Assembly: GCF_030817355.1 (NCBI RefSeq)
Contig: NZ_JAUSZH010000001.1
Location: forward strand, 372,001-436,000
Source of the DNA: Streptomyces sp. V1I1
Lineage (GTDB): Bacteria; Actinomycetota; Actinomycetes; Streptomycetales; Streptomycetaceae
Reading direction: 5' to 3'
DNA: 64,000 nt
The first letter of the stretch is position 1. Each line of letters opens with the position of its first letter. Below the pieces are notes generated by a model. That model was not told the origin of the DNA. It ran no database searches and saw only the letters and a list, made by a program, of their open reading frames with translations. Shown piece by piece: positions 41,357-49,743 of this stretch. Position numbers and translations under genes: made by a program.

Positions 41357-43033
41357 ATGAGACCGAGACTGACCACCGGGGCGCGCGCCGCTCTGGCCTG
41401 GTGCGCCGCGATGGTGCTGGGCCTCGGCCTGGCCGCCGCGCCGCCCTCTGCCGCCGACCCCGCACCGGAAGGCTACTTCGCGGTGTACGCGCCGCCGAAG
41501 CACGAGGTGGCCCGCGCAGGCGCGGTACCCAACGACGCCCGGTTCAAGGATGTCCAGATCCAGTTCGTCAACGTCCGTCCCCAGCAGGATCTGGTGGAGG
41601 ACGTCGAGCTGGTGATCGACACCACCGGCGCCAAGGATGTCGCGGAGTTCCGCTTCGCAGCGGACTGTGCTGTGGCGGGGGCGGTCGCCACGTGCCCGGT
41701 CGGCGATGTCGAAGTGCGCTGGAACGCCGAGCCCAGCTTCACGTACTCCTACAAAGTCCGTGCCAAGGCCGGCGCGGCGAACGGCGCCACGGGACAGGTC
41801 ACGTACACCGCCCGCTCGGCCAACACCCCGCTCGGCAAGGAGAGCCGGCTCACGACGGCCGTCACGGTCACCGAGGCCGCCGACCTGGTGCTGACTCCGC
41901 CGGCGCAGTACCGGATCCGGGTGCCCGCCGGCGGGAGCGTCCCTTTGCCGCTGGAGGTGTCCAACGCGGGAAGCCAGACCGTGCCGCGCACCTATCTGCG
42001 GATCTGGGGCTTCGACGGCGACGACCGGGCGGAGCTGCTCGGCAGCTACACCAACTGCTGGTACCAGACCCGCGACCCCAAGAACGCCAAGTCCCCGAAG
42101 GTCGGCGCCGTGTGCTTGCTCAACACCCCGCTCCCGGCCGACTCGGCGCGGCACGTGCTGTCCCCGCCGCTGAAGGTAGGAATGGGCAAGTACGAGGAGT
42201 TCAGCAGGCTGGAGTACATGGTGCTGCCGAATGTCCCGGAGCAGCCCCGCGGCGTGCGCGGCACCTCGGGCGTGCTGAAGCTCGCGCCCAAGCCGCAGCA
42301 GAAGGCTGCGCAGGCCGCACCGCCGCCCCGCGAGATCGACGGCTCCGACAACTCCGTGATCGTCGGGTTCGACACGGGCCAGGTGGCCGATCTGGCAGCC
42401 GCGGGCGCGACCGTGAAGACACGCGTCGGCGAGCGGTTCACCGCCGTCGTCGGAGTGACCAACCGGGGCCGGGCGACGTATCGCGGCCCCGGAGAGGCCG
42501 TGATGGTCGAGATCCCGCGCGGATTGAAGGTGCTGGGGTTCGACAAGCGGTGCAAGGCCACGCCCAACACCACGCACTGGGAGAACTACACGGATCCCAC
42601 GTTCGGTGACGGTCCCGAGGACGACGCTCCTGTCCCGACGGGCGCACTGTACCGGTGCAGGGTTCCTGGAGAGCTGTTGCCGGGCATCAAGCCCGTACTC
42701 GGCTTCACGCTCACGGCCACCCGGACGCTCGACGAAGCGCGAGGAGTGGTGTTCCTCAGTCAGGGGAGGGCGGCTCCCGGGCGGAACAACCTCGGCTTCC
42801 TGACGGTCACCGCCACCGCGGCCGCCGGCGGCACGAGCGGAGGCGGCACCGGCCAGACGTCCGGAGGCTCCGGCACGGCCGGGGGCACGGAGGGCGTGAC
42901 CACCGGCGGCTCCGGAGACCTCGCGGCAACCGGGTCGGGCTCGACGGTCCCCGTCGCACTCGCCGCGATCGGGGCGACAGGGCTGGGCGTGATCGTGTTC
43001 GTCGTCGCAAGGAGACTGCGGCGACGCGCCTGA
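41357..43033 (+). CDS. Cell-wall-anchored surface protein with LAxTG sortase signal
   Basis: 558 residues. A Sec signal peptide (AALAWCAAMVLGLGLAAAPP, cleavage near AADPAPEG) leads to two or three Ig-like/DUF11-like beta domains: ADLVLTPPAQYRIRVPAGGS, PLPLEVSNAGSQTVPRTYLR and ERFTAVVGVTNRGRATYRGP, with scattered Cys pairs. A Gly/Ser/Thr-rich stalk (residues about 490-525) ends in the sorting signal LAATGSGSTVPVALAAIGAT, a membrane helix and the basic tail RRLRRRA. LAxTG is the recognition site of class E sortases in Streptomyces. GGAGAGG lies 6 nt before ATG 41357; longer starts from 41147 overlap the reductase fragment and are rejected. Partner or ligand unknown. Confidence 0.9.
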   Translation: MRPRLTTGARAALAWCAAMVLGLGLAAAPPSAADPAPEGYFAVYAPPKHEVARAGAVPNDARFKDVQIQFVNVRPQQDLVEDVELVIDTTGAKDVAEFRFAADCAVAGAVATCPVGDVEVRWNAEPSFTYSYKVRAKAGAANGATGQVTYTARSANTPLGKESRLTTAVTVTEAADLVLTPPAQYRIRVPAGGSVPLPLEVSNAGSQTVPRTYLRIWGFDGDDRAELLGSYTNCWYQTRDPKNAKSPKVGAVCLLNTPLPADSARHVLSPPLKVGMGKYEEFSRLEYMVLPNVPEQPRGVRGTSGVLKLAPKPQQKAAQAAPPPREIDGSDNSVIVGFDTGQVADLAAAGATVKTRVGERFTAVVGVTNRGRATYRGPGEAVMVEIPRGLKVLGFDKRCKATPNTTHWENYTDPTFGDGPEDDAPVPTGALYRCRVPGELLPGIKPVLGFTLTATRTLDEARGVVFLSQGRAAPGRNNLGFLTVTATAAAGGTSGGGTGQTSGGSGTAGGTEGVTTGGSGDLAATGSGSTVPVALAAIGATGLGVIVFVVARRLRRRA

Positions 43034-43084
43034 CGCCTGACACGCGCCCGGCGGCAGCGGGAATGTCGCACCCCACCCGACACC

Positions 43085-43110
43085 CCCGCCGCCGCCGCCG
43101 CCGCGAGCGT
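43085..43110. repeat. Short CCG trinucleotide run
   Basis: CCGCCGCCGCCGCCGCCGCG, between the two convergent genes. It may arise by slippage and has no evident function. Confidence 0.4.
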
Positions 43111-43158
43111 TGCACCAACCCCCACCGCGTCAGCCGCCTGCGGAGCGGCACTGGACGT

Positions 43159-43464
43159 TCATGGGCTGATGACCGGCCGGACCGGCGCGTGGGATGCCGA
43201 GGCGACCGGGCTGTGGGCACCGCTGAAGATCGCGCCGGAGCCGGAAGGCGTCTGGTTGAGGACCCAGAGGCCGATCAGTACGGCGAGAGCGAAGACGACC
43301 GTGATGAGGACCGCCAGGACCAGGCGGCGCCTGCGTTCCCTGCGGAGCCAGTCGCCGCGGGCGGCGCGATAGGCGTCGGGGGCGGGCTGCACCTGATGTG
43401 CGAGGGCTTCGAGGGCCTCGCGGAGCTGCTTTTCGGTACCTGGGGCACCCGGGGTGGTGCTCAT
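43159..43464 (-). CDS. Small single-pass membrane protein, anti-sigma candidate
   Basis: 101 residues: a helical cytoplasmic part (EKQLREALEALAHQVQPAPD, AYRAARGDWLRRERRRR), one membrane helix (LVLAVLITVVFALAVLIGLW) and a Ser/Pro-rich outer tail. It overlaps the sigma factor stop by 4 bp (ATGA), so it is translationally coupled to it. That layout is usual for SigE-family sigma factors and their membrane anti-sigma partners. No zinc-binding HxxxCxxC motif is present, so if it is an anti-sigma factor it is of a minimal type. Confidence 0.75.
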   Translation of the reverse strand: MSTTPGAPGTEKQLREALEALAHQVQPAPDAYRAARGDWLRRERRRRLVLAVLITVVFALAVLIGLWVLNQTPSGSGAIFSGAHSPVASASHAPVRPVISP

Positions 43465-44066
43465 CGCCGTGCCTCCATCGCCTGAGTGAGAGCGGCGAGG
43501 CCGCGCGCGGTGTGGGTCTTTACCGATCCTGGCGAAATGCCCATCGCCGCGGCGATCTCGCGTTCCTTGAGGCCGAGCCAGTGGCGCAGCACGAGGGCTT
43601 CCCGCTGCCGGGCGGGCAGTTGCTGGAGGGCGTCGACCAGCACCCGCTGGTCGTCACGGAGCAGGGCCGAGTTCTCGGCGGAGGTGACCGGGTCGGCAGA
43701 CGGGGCCTCGGCGTGCCGGCGGGCGACCTGGAGATGGCGTATCCGCATCCGGGTCAGATTGCAGACGGTGGAGCGCAGATACGCCTCCGCGGAGTCGGCA
43801 TCGCGCAGTCTCCGCCACTTCCGGTAGATCTGGTAGTACGCCTCGGCCACGATGTTCTCGGGGTCGTCGGCGCCCAGCAGCGCGGCGAGGCGGAGCATCG
43901 AGGCGTAGTGCTGGTCGAAGAGCAGGGCGACGGCCGCCTCTCGCTCCTGTTCGACCGGGTCGGCCGAAACCTGGCGCGGCAGGGCCTTGTCCGCGGCTGC
44001 GCCGCCGTTCACCACCGGCTGTCCCGCGGACAGCGGGACAGCCGTGCTTCTGATGGTGCGTCTCAT
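43461..44066 (-). CDS. SigE-family (ECF-like) RNA polymerase sigma factor
   Basis: 201 residues. Region 2: LFDQHYASMLRLAALLGADD, PENIVAEAYYQIYRKWRRLR, DADSAEAYLRSTVCNLTRMR. Region 4: QQLPARQREALVLRHWLGLK and EREIAAAMGISPGSVKTHTA. There is no C-terminal extension. ATG 44066 is chosen because GGGAGCG precedes it and its ATGA overlaps the stop of the symporter gene; a TTG at 44111 would add 15 residues. Translation is therefore chained from symporter to sigma factor to the small membrane protein, suggesting the three respond to one signal. Confidence 0.9.
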   Translation of the reverse strand: MRRTIRSTAVPLSAGQPVVNGGAAADKALPRQVSADPVEQEREAAVALLFDQHYASMLRLAALLGADDPENIVAEAYYQIYRKWRRLRDADSAEAYLRSTVCNLTRMRIRHLQVARRHAEAPSADPVTSAENSALLRDDQRVLVDALQQLPARQREALVLRHWLGLKEREIAAAMGISPGSVKTHTARGLAALTQAMEARR

Positions 44067-45634
44067 GGGTTGTTCGCTCCCGTCCCGGGCCGGTGCCTGG
44101 CTGTCAGACAAGGGGGCAGTGCGGTGGAGTCCGTACCCCGGGGTGTGCCGATCCGGTCCAGCACCGCGGTGCCGGCCAGCGCGACCGCCAGGTTGAGTAT
44201 CAGGGCGGCCAGCCCCGCGTAGATCTCCGGCGGATGACCGGACATGCCAGGCAGGCCGAGCGGTACGACTGGCGAGAAGCCCTCCCGTACGACCATGACC
44301 GTGCCGAACACCATCCCGGCGGCCCAGCCCGCGAGCAGCGCCCGGTGGTGCAGCCGGCGTGTGAACAGCCCGATGGCCACCGCGGGGAAGATCTGAAGGA
44401 TCCAGACGCCGCCGAGGAGCTGGAGGTTGATGGCGTCCTGATCCCGCAGCCCGAAGACGAACGCGACCGCTCCCGCCTTCGCGGTGAGGGAGACCGCCTT
44501 GGCGATCCGCACCTGGCGCTTGGGGGTGGCGGTGGGGTGGAAGTACTCGACGTACACATTGCGTACGAACGAGGTCGCGGCCGCGATCGACATGACGGCG
44601 GCCGGGACCAGCGCTCCCACGGTGATCGCGCCGAAGACCAGACCAGCGAGCGGCGCCGGCATCAGGCGGTCCACCAGGATGGGGACCGCGGCCTCGGCGC
44701 CGCCCTCGGGGGCGCGTACGCCCGAGGCGAGCGCCGCGATGCCGAGCAGGCCGAAGAGGGCGAGCACCGCGGTCCAGACCGGCAGGGCGACGGCGACCCG
44801 GCGCAGGACCCGCGGGCCGGAGGCGGCGAAGGCGGCGGTGAGGACGTGCGGATACATCAGCAGGGCCAGTGCCGAGCCCAGGGCCAGGGTGGCGAAGGCC
44901 GGCTGCTGGTCCGGTGAGAGGACGAGGGAGGCATTGCCGGCGTCCGGACCACTGAGCCGGCGGGCGGCCTCGTCGAAGACCGCACCGGGTCCGCCGAGCC
45001 GGGCCAGGACGAGCCAGCAGACGGCGAGTACCGAGCCGAAGACCGCCACACCCTTGAGCGCCGAGATGACGGTGGGCGCGCGCAGACCGTGCCGGTAGGT
45101 CGCCACCGCGAGACCGGCGAAGATTGCCGCCATCACCAGGTCACCGGTGGCGGCACTCGGGTAGAGCCCGCCCGCGGTGAGCACCGCCCGGATGCCCAGT
45201 AGCTGCAGGGCGAGGTACGGCATGGTGGCGAGGATGCCGGTGAGCGCGACCACCAGGGCCAGCGGCGCCGAACCGTAGCGTCCGCGCACGAAGTCGGCAG
45301 CGGTGACGTAGCCGTGGTCCCGCGCAACGCTCCACATCCGGGGCAGCAGGACGAAGGCCAGCGGGCAGACGATCACGGTGTAGGGGAGGGCGAAGAAGGC
45401 GGGCGCCCCGTTGCCGTACACCAGGCCGGGTACGGCGGCGAAGGTGTACGCGGTGAAGATCGTGCCGCCCAGCAGCAGCCATGTCCAGATGGTGCCGAGG
45501 CTCCGGTCGGCCAGCGCCCAGCCTTCCAGGGAGGGCAGGTCGTCCTTGGCGTGCAGTCGGCGGGCGGTGACGGCGAGCAGGGACGCACCACCGATGACGG
45601 CGAGGAACGCCGCGGCCATGGGGCCTTCGGTCAT
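44063..45634 (-). CDS. Sodium:solute symporter (SSS family, monocarboxylate-type)
   Basis: 523 residues, about 13 membrane helices starting AAAFLAVIGGASLLAVTARR. Characteristic segments: GWALADRSLGTIWTWLLLGG, IFTAYTFAAVPGLVYGNGAP, FVLLPRMWSVARDHGYVTAA and GALVPAAVMSIAAATSFVRN, VYVEYFHPTATP. It resembles MctC/PanF-like transporters for pyruvate, acetate and propionate. Its usual small partner, a DUF3311 protein, is on the opposite strand at 45806. It ends in an ATGA overlap with the sigma gene. Substrate specificity is inferred from neighbours (CstA, DUF3311). Confidence 0.88.
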   Translation of the reverse strand: MTEGPMAAAFLAVIGGASLLAVTARRLHAKDDLPSLEGWALADRSLGTIWTWLLLGGTIFTAYTFAAVPGLVYGNGAPAFFALPYTVIVCPLAFVLLPRMWSVARDHGYVTAADFVRGRYGSAPLALVVALTGILATMPYLALQLLGIRAVLTAGGLYPSAATGDLVMAAIFAGLAVATYRHGLRAPTVISALKGVAVFGSVLAVCWLVLARLGGPGAVFDEAARRLSGPDAGNASLVLSPDQQPAFATLALGSALALLMYPHVLTAAFAASGPRVLRRVAVALPVWTAVLALFGLLGIAALASGVRAPEGGAEAAVPILVDRLMPAPLAGLVFGAITVGALVPAAVMSIAAATSFVRNVYVEYFHPTATPKRQVRIAKAVSLTAKAGAVAFVFGLRDQDAINLQLLGGVWILQIFPAVAIGLFTRRLHHRALLAGWAAGMVFGTVMVVREGFSPVVPLGLPGMSGHPPEIYAGLAALILNLAVALAGTAVLDRIGTPRGTDSTALPPCLTARHRPGTGANNP

Positions 45635-45805
45635 CGGTCACCGTCCTTGGTGTCCTGGGAGTGCGCGAGCCCTGTCGCCTACGAGTTGCGCGGGGGGCCG
45701 GTTGCGATGACAGGAAACCCTGGGAAATCTTCTGGAAATTTGCTGTCAACCGAATCGCGGACGCCGACAACTCTTGCACAGACCGACAGGAATGAGGAGG
45801 TCACA
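45635..45805. other. Divergent promoter region, symporter / DUF3311
   Basis: GGAAATCTTCTGGAAATTTGC (about 45724-45744 in part) contains the direct repeat TTCTGGAAAT/TGGGAAATC and is AT-rich for this genome. It could hold the promoters for both directions. No clear operator. Confidence 0.35.
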
Positions 45806-46030
45806 GTGGTTCGGATCGTGCTCCCCCACCACGTCTGGCGCCGGGTCGCGGCCGGCGCCTGCCTCGTCGCTCCCGTCGTCGCCCTGCTCTGGGTGCCCTG
45901 GTACGCGCAGGACCGGCCGGAGCTGGCTGGGGTGCCGTTCTTCTACTGGTACCAGCTCGCCTGGGTGCCGGGGTGCAGCCTCGCCATGCTCGCGGCGTAT
46001 CTGCTGACCCGGCGCCCGCCCGAGCCCTGA
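45806..46030 (+). CDS. DUF3311-family small membrane protein
   Basis: 74 residues with two membrane helices: AAGACLVAPVVALLWVPWYA and FFYWYQLAWVPGCSLAMLAA. The motif PFFYWYQLxW is diagnostic for DUF3311 proteins, which accompany SSS-family symporters. Start GTG 45806 with GAGGAGG 6 nt upstream. It is divergent from the symporter rather than directly upstream in the same operon, a rearranged version of the usual order. Confidence 0.85.
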   Translation: MVRIVLPHHVWRRVAAGACLVAPVVALLWVPWYAQDRPELAGVPFFYWYQLAWVPGCSLAMLAAYLLTRRPPEP

Positions 46031-46122
46031 TCGGCCCCTGTCCCGCACACCTCTCGAGCCGTTTCCCGTACACCTCTCCCCCGTTGATCACGTCTATTCG
46101 CCTGCCAAGGTGAGGAGCCGCC

Positions 46123-48261
46123 ATGCCCGGATCCGTCCGTACGAACCGGATGAACAGCGCAAACCCGAGATCGATCTTGCTGTGGACCTGCGTCGCCCTG
46201 CTCGGCGCCTTCGCCTGGGGCATGGTGGCCCTGGCCCGGGGCGAGGAGATCTCCGCCGTCTGGCTGGTGGTCGCGGCGCTGGGCTCGTACGCCATCGCGT
46301 ACCGCTTCTACTCACGCTTCATCGCCCGCCGTGTGCTGAAGCTCGACGACAGCCGGGCCACCCCCGCCGAGCGCCTCGAGGACGGGGTCGACTTCCAGCC
46401 GACCGACCGCCGGGTGCTGCTGGGCCATCACTTCGCCGCGATCGCCGGGGCCGGGCCGCTGGTCGGGCCGGTGCTGGCGGCCCAGATGGGGTATCTGCCG
46501 GGGACCATCTGGATCGTTGTCGGCGTGATCTTCGCCGGGGCGGTGCAGGACATGGTGGTGCTGTTCCTGTCCATGCGCCGGGACGGCAAGAGCCTGGGGC
46601 AGATGGCTCGCGAGGAGATCGGCAAGGTGGGCGGGGCGGCCGCGCTGATCGCGGTCTTCGTCATCATGATCATCCTGCTGGGCGTGCTGGCGCTGGTCGT
46701 CGTCAATGCCCTCGCCCACTCCCCGTGGGGCACCTTCTCGGTCGCCATGACCATCCCCATCGCCCTCTTCATGGGCTTCTACCTGCACATCCTGCGCCCG
46801 GGACGGGTTACCGAGACCAGTCTGATCGGTGTCGCGCTGCTGCTCCTCGCCATCGTCGGCGGCGGCTGGGTCGAGAACTCCTCACTCGCGGGCGCTTTCA
46901 CCTGGAGCCCGACGACCCTCGTCTTCTGCCTGGCCGGCTACGGATTCGTCGCCTCCGTCCTGCCCGTATGGATGCTGCTGGCGCCGCGCGACTACCTCTC
47001 CACCTTCATGAAGATCGGCACAATCGCGCTGCTCGCCGTCGGTGTGCTGGTGGCCGCTCCCAAACTGCAGGCAGAGGCGGTGAGCGACTTCGCTACCTCC
47101 GGCACCGGACCGGTCTTCGCCGGCTCTCTCTTCCCGTTCCTGTTCATCACCATCGCCTGCGGCGCACTGTCGGGCTTCCACTCCCTGGTCGCCTCCGGGA
47201 CCACCCCGAAGCTGATCCAGAAGGAGTCCCAGGTCCGGATGATCGGCTACGGCGCGATGCTGATGGAGTCCTTCGTCGCCGTCATGGCCCTGATCGCGGC
47301 CGCCGTCCTCGACCCGGGCCTGTACTACGCGATGAACGCCCCCGCCGGGCTGCTCGGCACCACTGCCGAATCCGCCTCCCAGGCCGTGGCCGGTCTCGGC
47401 TTCAGCATCACCCCCGACCAGCTGACCGCCGCCGCCAAGGCGGTCGAGGAACAGACGCTGATCGCCCGCACCGGCGGCGCACCCACACTGGCGGTCGGCA
47501 TGTCGGAGATCTTCTCCAGGGTCTTCGGCGGCGCCGCGATGAAGGCCTTCTGGTACCACTTCGCGATCATGTTCGAGGCGCTGTTCATCCTCACCACGGT
47601 CGACGCCGGCACCCGGGTGGGCCGCTTCATGCTCCAGGACATGCTCGGCAACGTCTGGAAGCCGATCGGCCGCGTCAACTGGAAGCCGGGCATCTGGATC
47701 ACCAGCGCGCTGGTCGTCGCTGCCTGGGGCTACTTCCTCTACACCGGCGCCACCGACCCGCTCGGCGGGATCAACCAGCTCTTCCCGCTCTTCGGCATCG
47801 CCAACCAACTGCTCGCCGCCGTCGCCCTCACCGTCTGCACCACCGTCCTCGTCAAGTCCGGCCGACGGCGCTGGGCCTGGGTCACCGCCGTCCCGCTCAC
47901 CTGGGTGGTCGCGGTCACCTTCACCGCCGGCTGGCAGAAAATCTTCTCCGACGACCCGCGCGTCGGCTTCTTCGCCCAGCGGACCCGCTACGCCGACGGA
48001 ATCGACGCCGGCACCGTCCTTCCTCCCGCCAAGACCATGGAGGACATGCACACGGTGGTCACCAACTCCACCGTCGACGGCGTCCTCATCGCCCTCTTCC
48101 TCCTGCTGGTCGTGACCGTGATGGTCAACGCGGCTGTGGTGTGCGCCCGCGCCCTGCGCTCGGCCGCCCCGCTGCCGACCACCGAAGTACCGTACGTCGC
48201 CTCGCAGATCGACGTGCCGGTGCCGCAACCCCGTAAGGCGCTCGCCGGAGCCCGCGAATGA
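46123..48261 (+). CDS. cstA: CstA-family carbon starvation protein / pyruvate transporter
   Basis: 712 residues, about 16-18 membrane helices. Family signatures: FQPTDRRVLLGHHFAAIAGA, GPLVGPVLAAQMGYLPGTIW, GAVQDMVVLFLSMRRDGKSL, PLFGIANQLLAAVALTVCTT, and RVFGGAAMKAFWYHFAIMFE. CstA and its paralogue BtsT take up pyruvate in enterobacteria with YbdD/YjiX as partner; a YbdD gene follows here with a 4-bp overlap. Start ATG 46123 with GAGGAG 8 nt upstream. Two copies of CCCG(C/T)ACACCTCTC lie in the leader at about 46043 and 46067. Substrate for this copy is by analogy. Confidence 0.93.
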   Translation: MPGSVRTNRMNSANPRSILLWTCVALLGAFAWGMVALARGEEISAVWLVVAALGSYAIAYRFYSRFIARRVLKLDDSRATPAERLEDGVDFQPTDRRVLLGHHFAAIAGAGPLVGPVLAAQMGYLPGTIWIVVGVIFAGAVQDMVVLFLSMRRDGKSLGQMAREEIGKVGGAAALIAVFVIMIILLGVLALVVVNALAHSPWGTFSVAMTIPIALFMGFYLHILRPGRVTETSLIGVALLLLAIVGGGWVENSSLAGAFTWSPTTLVFCLAGYGFVASVLPVWMLLAPRDYLSTFMKIGTIALLAVGVLVAAPKLQAEAVSDFATSGTGPVFAGSLFPFLFITIACGALSGFHSLVASGTTPKLIQKESQVRMIGYGAMLMESFVAVMALIAAAVLDPGLYYAMNAPAGLLGTTAESASQAVAGLGFSITPDQLTAAAKAVEEQTLIARTGGAPTLAVGMSEIFSRVFGGAAMKAFWYHFAIMFEALFILTTVDAGTRVGRFMLQDMLGNVWKPIGRVNWKPGIWITSALVVAAWGYFLYTGATDPLGGINQLFPLFGIANQLLAAVALTVCTTVLVKSGRRRWAWVTAVPLTWVVAVTFTAGWQKIFSDDPRVGFFAQRTRYADGIDAGTVLPPAKTMEDMHTVVTNSTVDGVLIALFLLLVVTVMVNAAVVCARALRSAAPLPTTEVPYVASQIDVPVPQPRKALAGARE

Positions 48262-48446
48262 CGCTCCGTCGCATGCTGGACGGACTGCGCTGGTACGTAC
48301 GGGAGTTCACCGGCGAGGCCGCGTACGACCGCTACTGCGAACGGCACCGCCGCCACCATCCGTCCGCCCCCGTCCCGACCCGTCGGGAGTATGAGCACAT
48401 GCGCACCCGGCATCAAGACTCCCATCCGAGCAGCCGCTGCTGCTGA
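48258..48446 (+). CDS. YbdD/YjiX-family CstA partner
   Basis: 62 residues: RRMLDGLRWYVREFTGEAAY, DRYCERHRRHHPSAPVPTRR, EYEHMRTRHQDSHPSSRCC. The pattern W...R...GE..Y..Y..H....HP....R.E is the family signature. Coupled to cstA by an ATGA overlap and followed by a strong terminator. In Escherichia coli the orthologue is needed for CstA transport activity. Confidence 0.9.
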   Translation: MTLRRMLDGLRWYVREFTGEAAYDRYCERHRRHHPSAPVPTRREYEHMRTRHQDSHPSSRCC

Positions 48447-48453
48447 CCGAACC

Positions 48454-48491
48454 GGGGTGCCGTGCCGCCGTACCTGCCGGCACGGCACCCC
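48454..48491 (+). terminator. Perfect 14-bp hairpin terminator of the cstA operon
   Basis: GGGGTGCCGTGCCG (48454-48467) pairs with 48478-48491 around a 10-nt loop, 7 nt after the YbdD stop. Confidence 0.85.
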
Positions 48492-48511
48492 ACTCACCTC
48501 CAGGACCCCAG

Positions 48512-49483
48512 ATGCTGCGACGCCGAGGCCGGATCCGTCAGGTCCGCATCAGCCCCGAACTCGACGACCGCGACCTGCGCCGCGTCCTCGCCGAGATCCG
48601 CCCCTCCCACCAACTGCACGGCCTCGGCGCCGACCACACCGGCGCGGCCTGACAGCCCGTCTCCGATCTTCTCCGCGCGACCGGCCACGACTGGGACCGC
48701 CGTACGCACCGGATCTCCGTACTCGCCCGGACCCTGCCGCCAGCAGTCGCCGACCGCTGGGCCACCGCCCGCCCCGATTCGCCTGACGCGGCGGTCGTCC
48801 AGGCCCAAGTGCTGGCCGGCCGGGCCCCCGAGCACGGCCGGGAAGCCGCCGCCCGCGCCGAACAGCTCTGCATACGCGCCGCCGAAGCCTGCCCGGCCGA
48901 CCCCACTCCCTGGATCGCACTGCTGTCCCTGCTGCGCGCCATGCGCGTACCGGTGCGGCATGCGAAGCCGGTCTGGAACGAGATCGCCGTACGAGATCCC
49001 TGGAACCGCCACGCGCACCACGAACTCCTGCACTACATCTCCCCTCGTGAATGCGGGTCCCTCGTCGGCATGTCCGGGTTCGCCAGACGCGTCGCGGAAA
49101 CCGCACCGCACGGCTCGCCCCTCGCCCTGCTCCCCCTCGCCGCCCGCACAGAGCACTACGGCCACCGCCTACGCCCGGGCAGCCCCGACGCCCTCGGCGC
49201 CGGCACGCACTGGCACGGCCCCGGCGTCGCCGAGGAGATCGACACCGCACTGACCCGCTGGTTCGACACTCCCGCCCAGCCGCACGCCCAGGCGATGGCC
49301 GACCTCAACCTCCTGGCGTTCGCCCTGATCCGCACCCAGCGCCTTCCCGAAGCGGCCCGGGCCTTCCGCCGCATCGGCCGCCATATGACGCTGTACCCGT
49401 GGGACCTCGCCCAGGTCCAGAACCCGGACCACGATCCGGTTGGCACATTTCTCTACTGGAGCGCGCGGGAGACGGGCAGTTGA
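48512..49483 (+). pseudogene. Helical-repeat hypothetical protein with in-frame stop (paralogue of 52378 gene)
   Basis: From ATG 48512 the frame reads LRRRGRIRQVRISPELDDRD, LRRVLAEIRPSHQLHG, then TGA at 48650-48652, and resumes in the same frame QPVSDLLRATGHDWDRRTHR onward to 49483. Later parts include CIRAAEACPADPTPWIALLS, WNEIAVRDPWNRHAHHELLH and LNLLAFALIRTQRLPEAARA. The paralogue at 52378-53319 has matching segments (DLLQATGQDWDRR, RDPYNREAYHELL) with no stop. A single base change explains the TGA. Reinitiation at 48809 would make a 224-residue C-terminal product. Confidence 0.7.
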
Positions 49484-49587
49484 AGCTTCCTGCTCGGAGT
49501 GCCCGAGATCGCTGCCTGAGGACAACGCCCTGCGCAGCGTTGGGCCGAGGGAACCCGGACTTGAGCTTCCCCTTCTCGTCCTGGACT

Positions 49588-49740
49588 GTTCCGCACCAAC
49601 AGGCACTACTACACCGCCGCGGACGAGGAAGTGCTCGGCCTTGCGTTCGCAGCGACGGTGGAGGCGGCGGCAGCCAGGAGACTTGTCGCCGAGGGTACGA
49701 GCCCCGGCGCGATGGTGTTGATGCGCACCGGGTGCGGGGC
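49588..49740 (+). pseudogene. Unidentified coding fragment
   Basis: The frame reads LFRTNRHYYTAADEEVLGLA, FAATVEAAAARRLVAEGTSP with good codon bias but neither start nor recognised family. It runs into the end of the convergent phosphatase gene. Confidence 0.3.
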
Positions 49741-49743
49741 CAA

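Noticed and set aside
43085..43110. CCG run as a functional site
   Set aside because: Simple-sequence slippage product between convergent genes; no supporting signal.
46110..48236. Open 708-codon plus-strand frame overlapping cstA
   Set aside because: Arg/Pro-rich out-of-frame reading of cstA.
48650..48652. In-frame TGA read as selenocysteine
   Set aside because: No Cys or redox context at that position in the paralogue and no selenocysteine insertion element seen; nonsense mutation is simpler.
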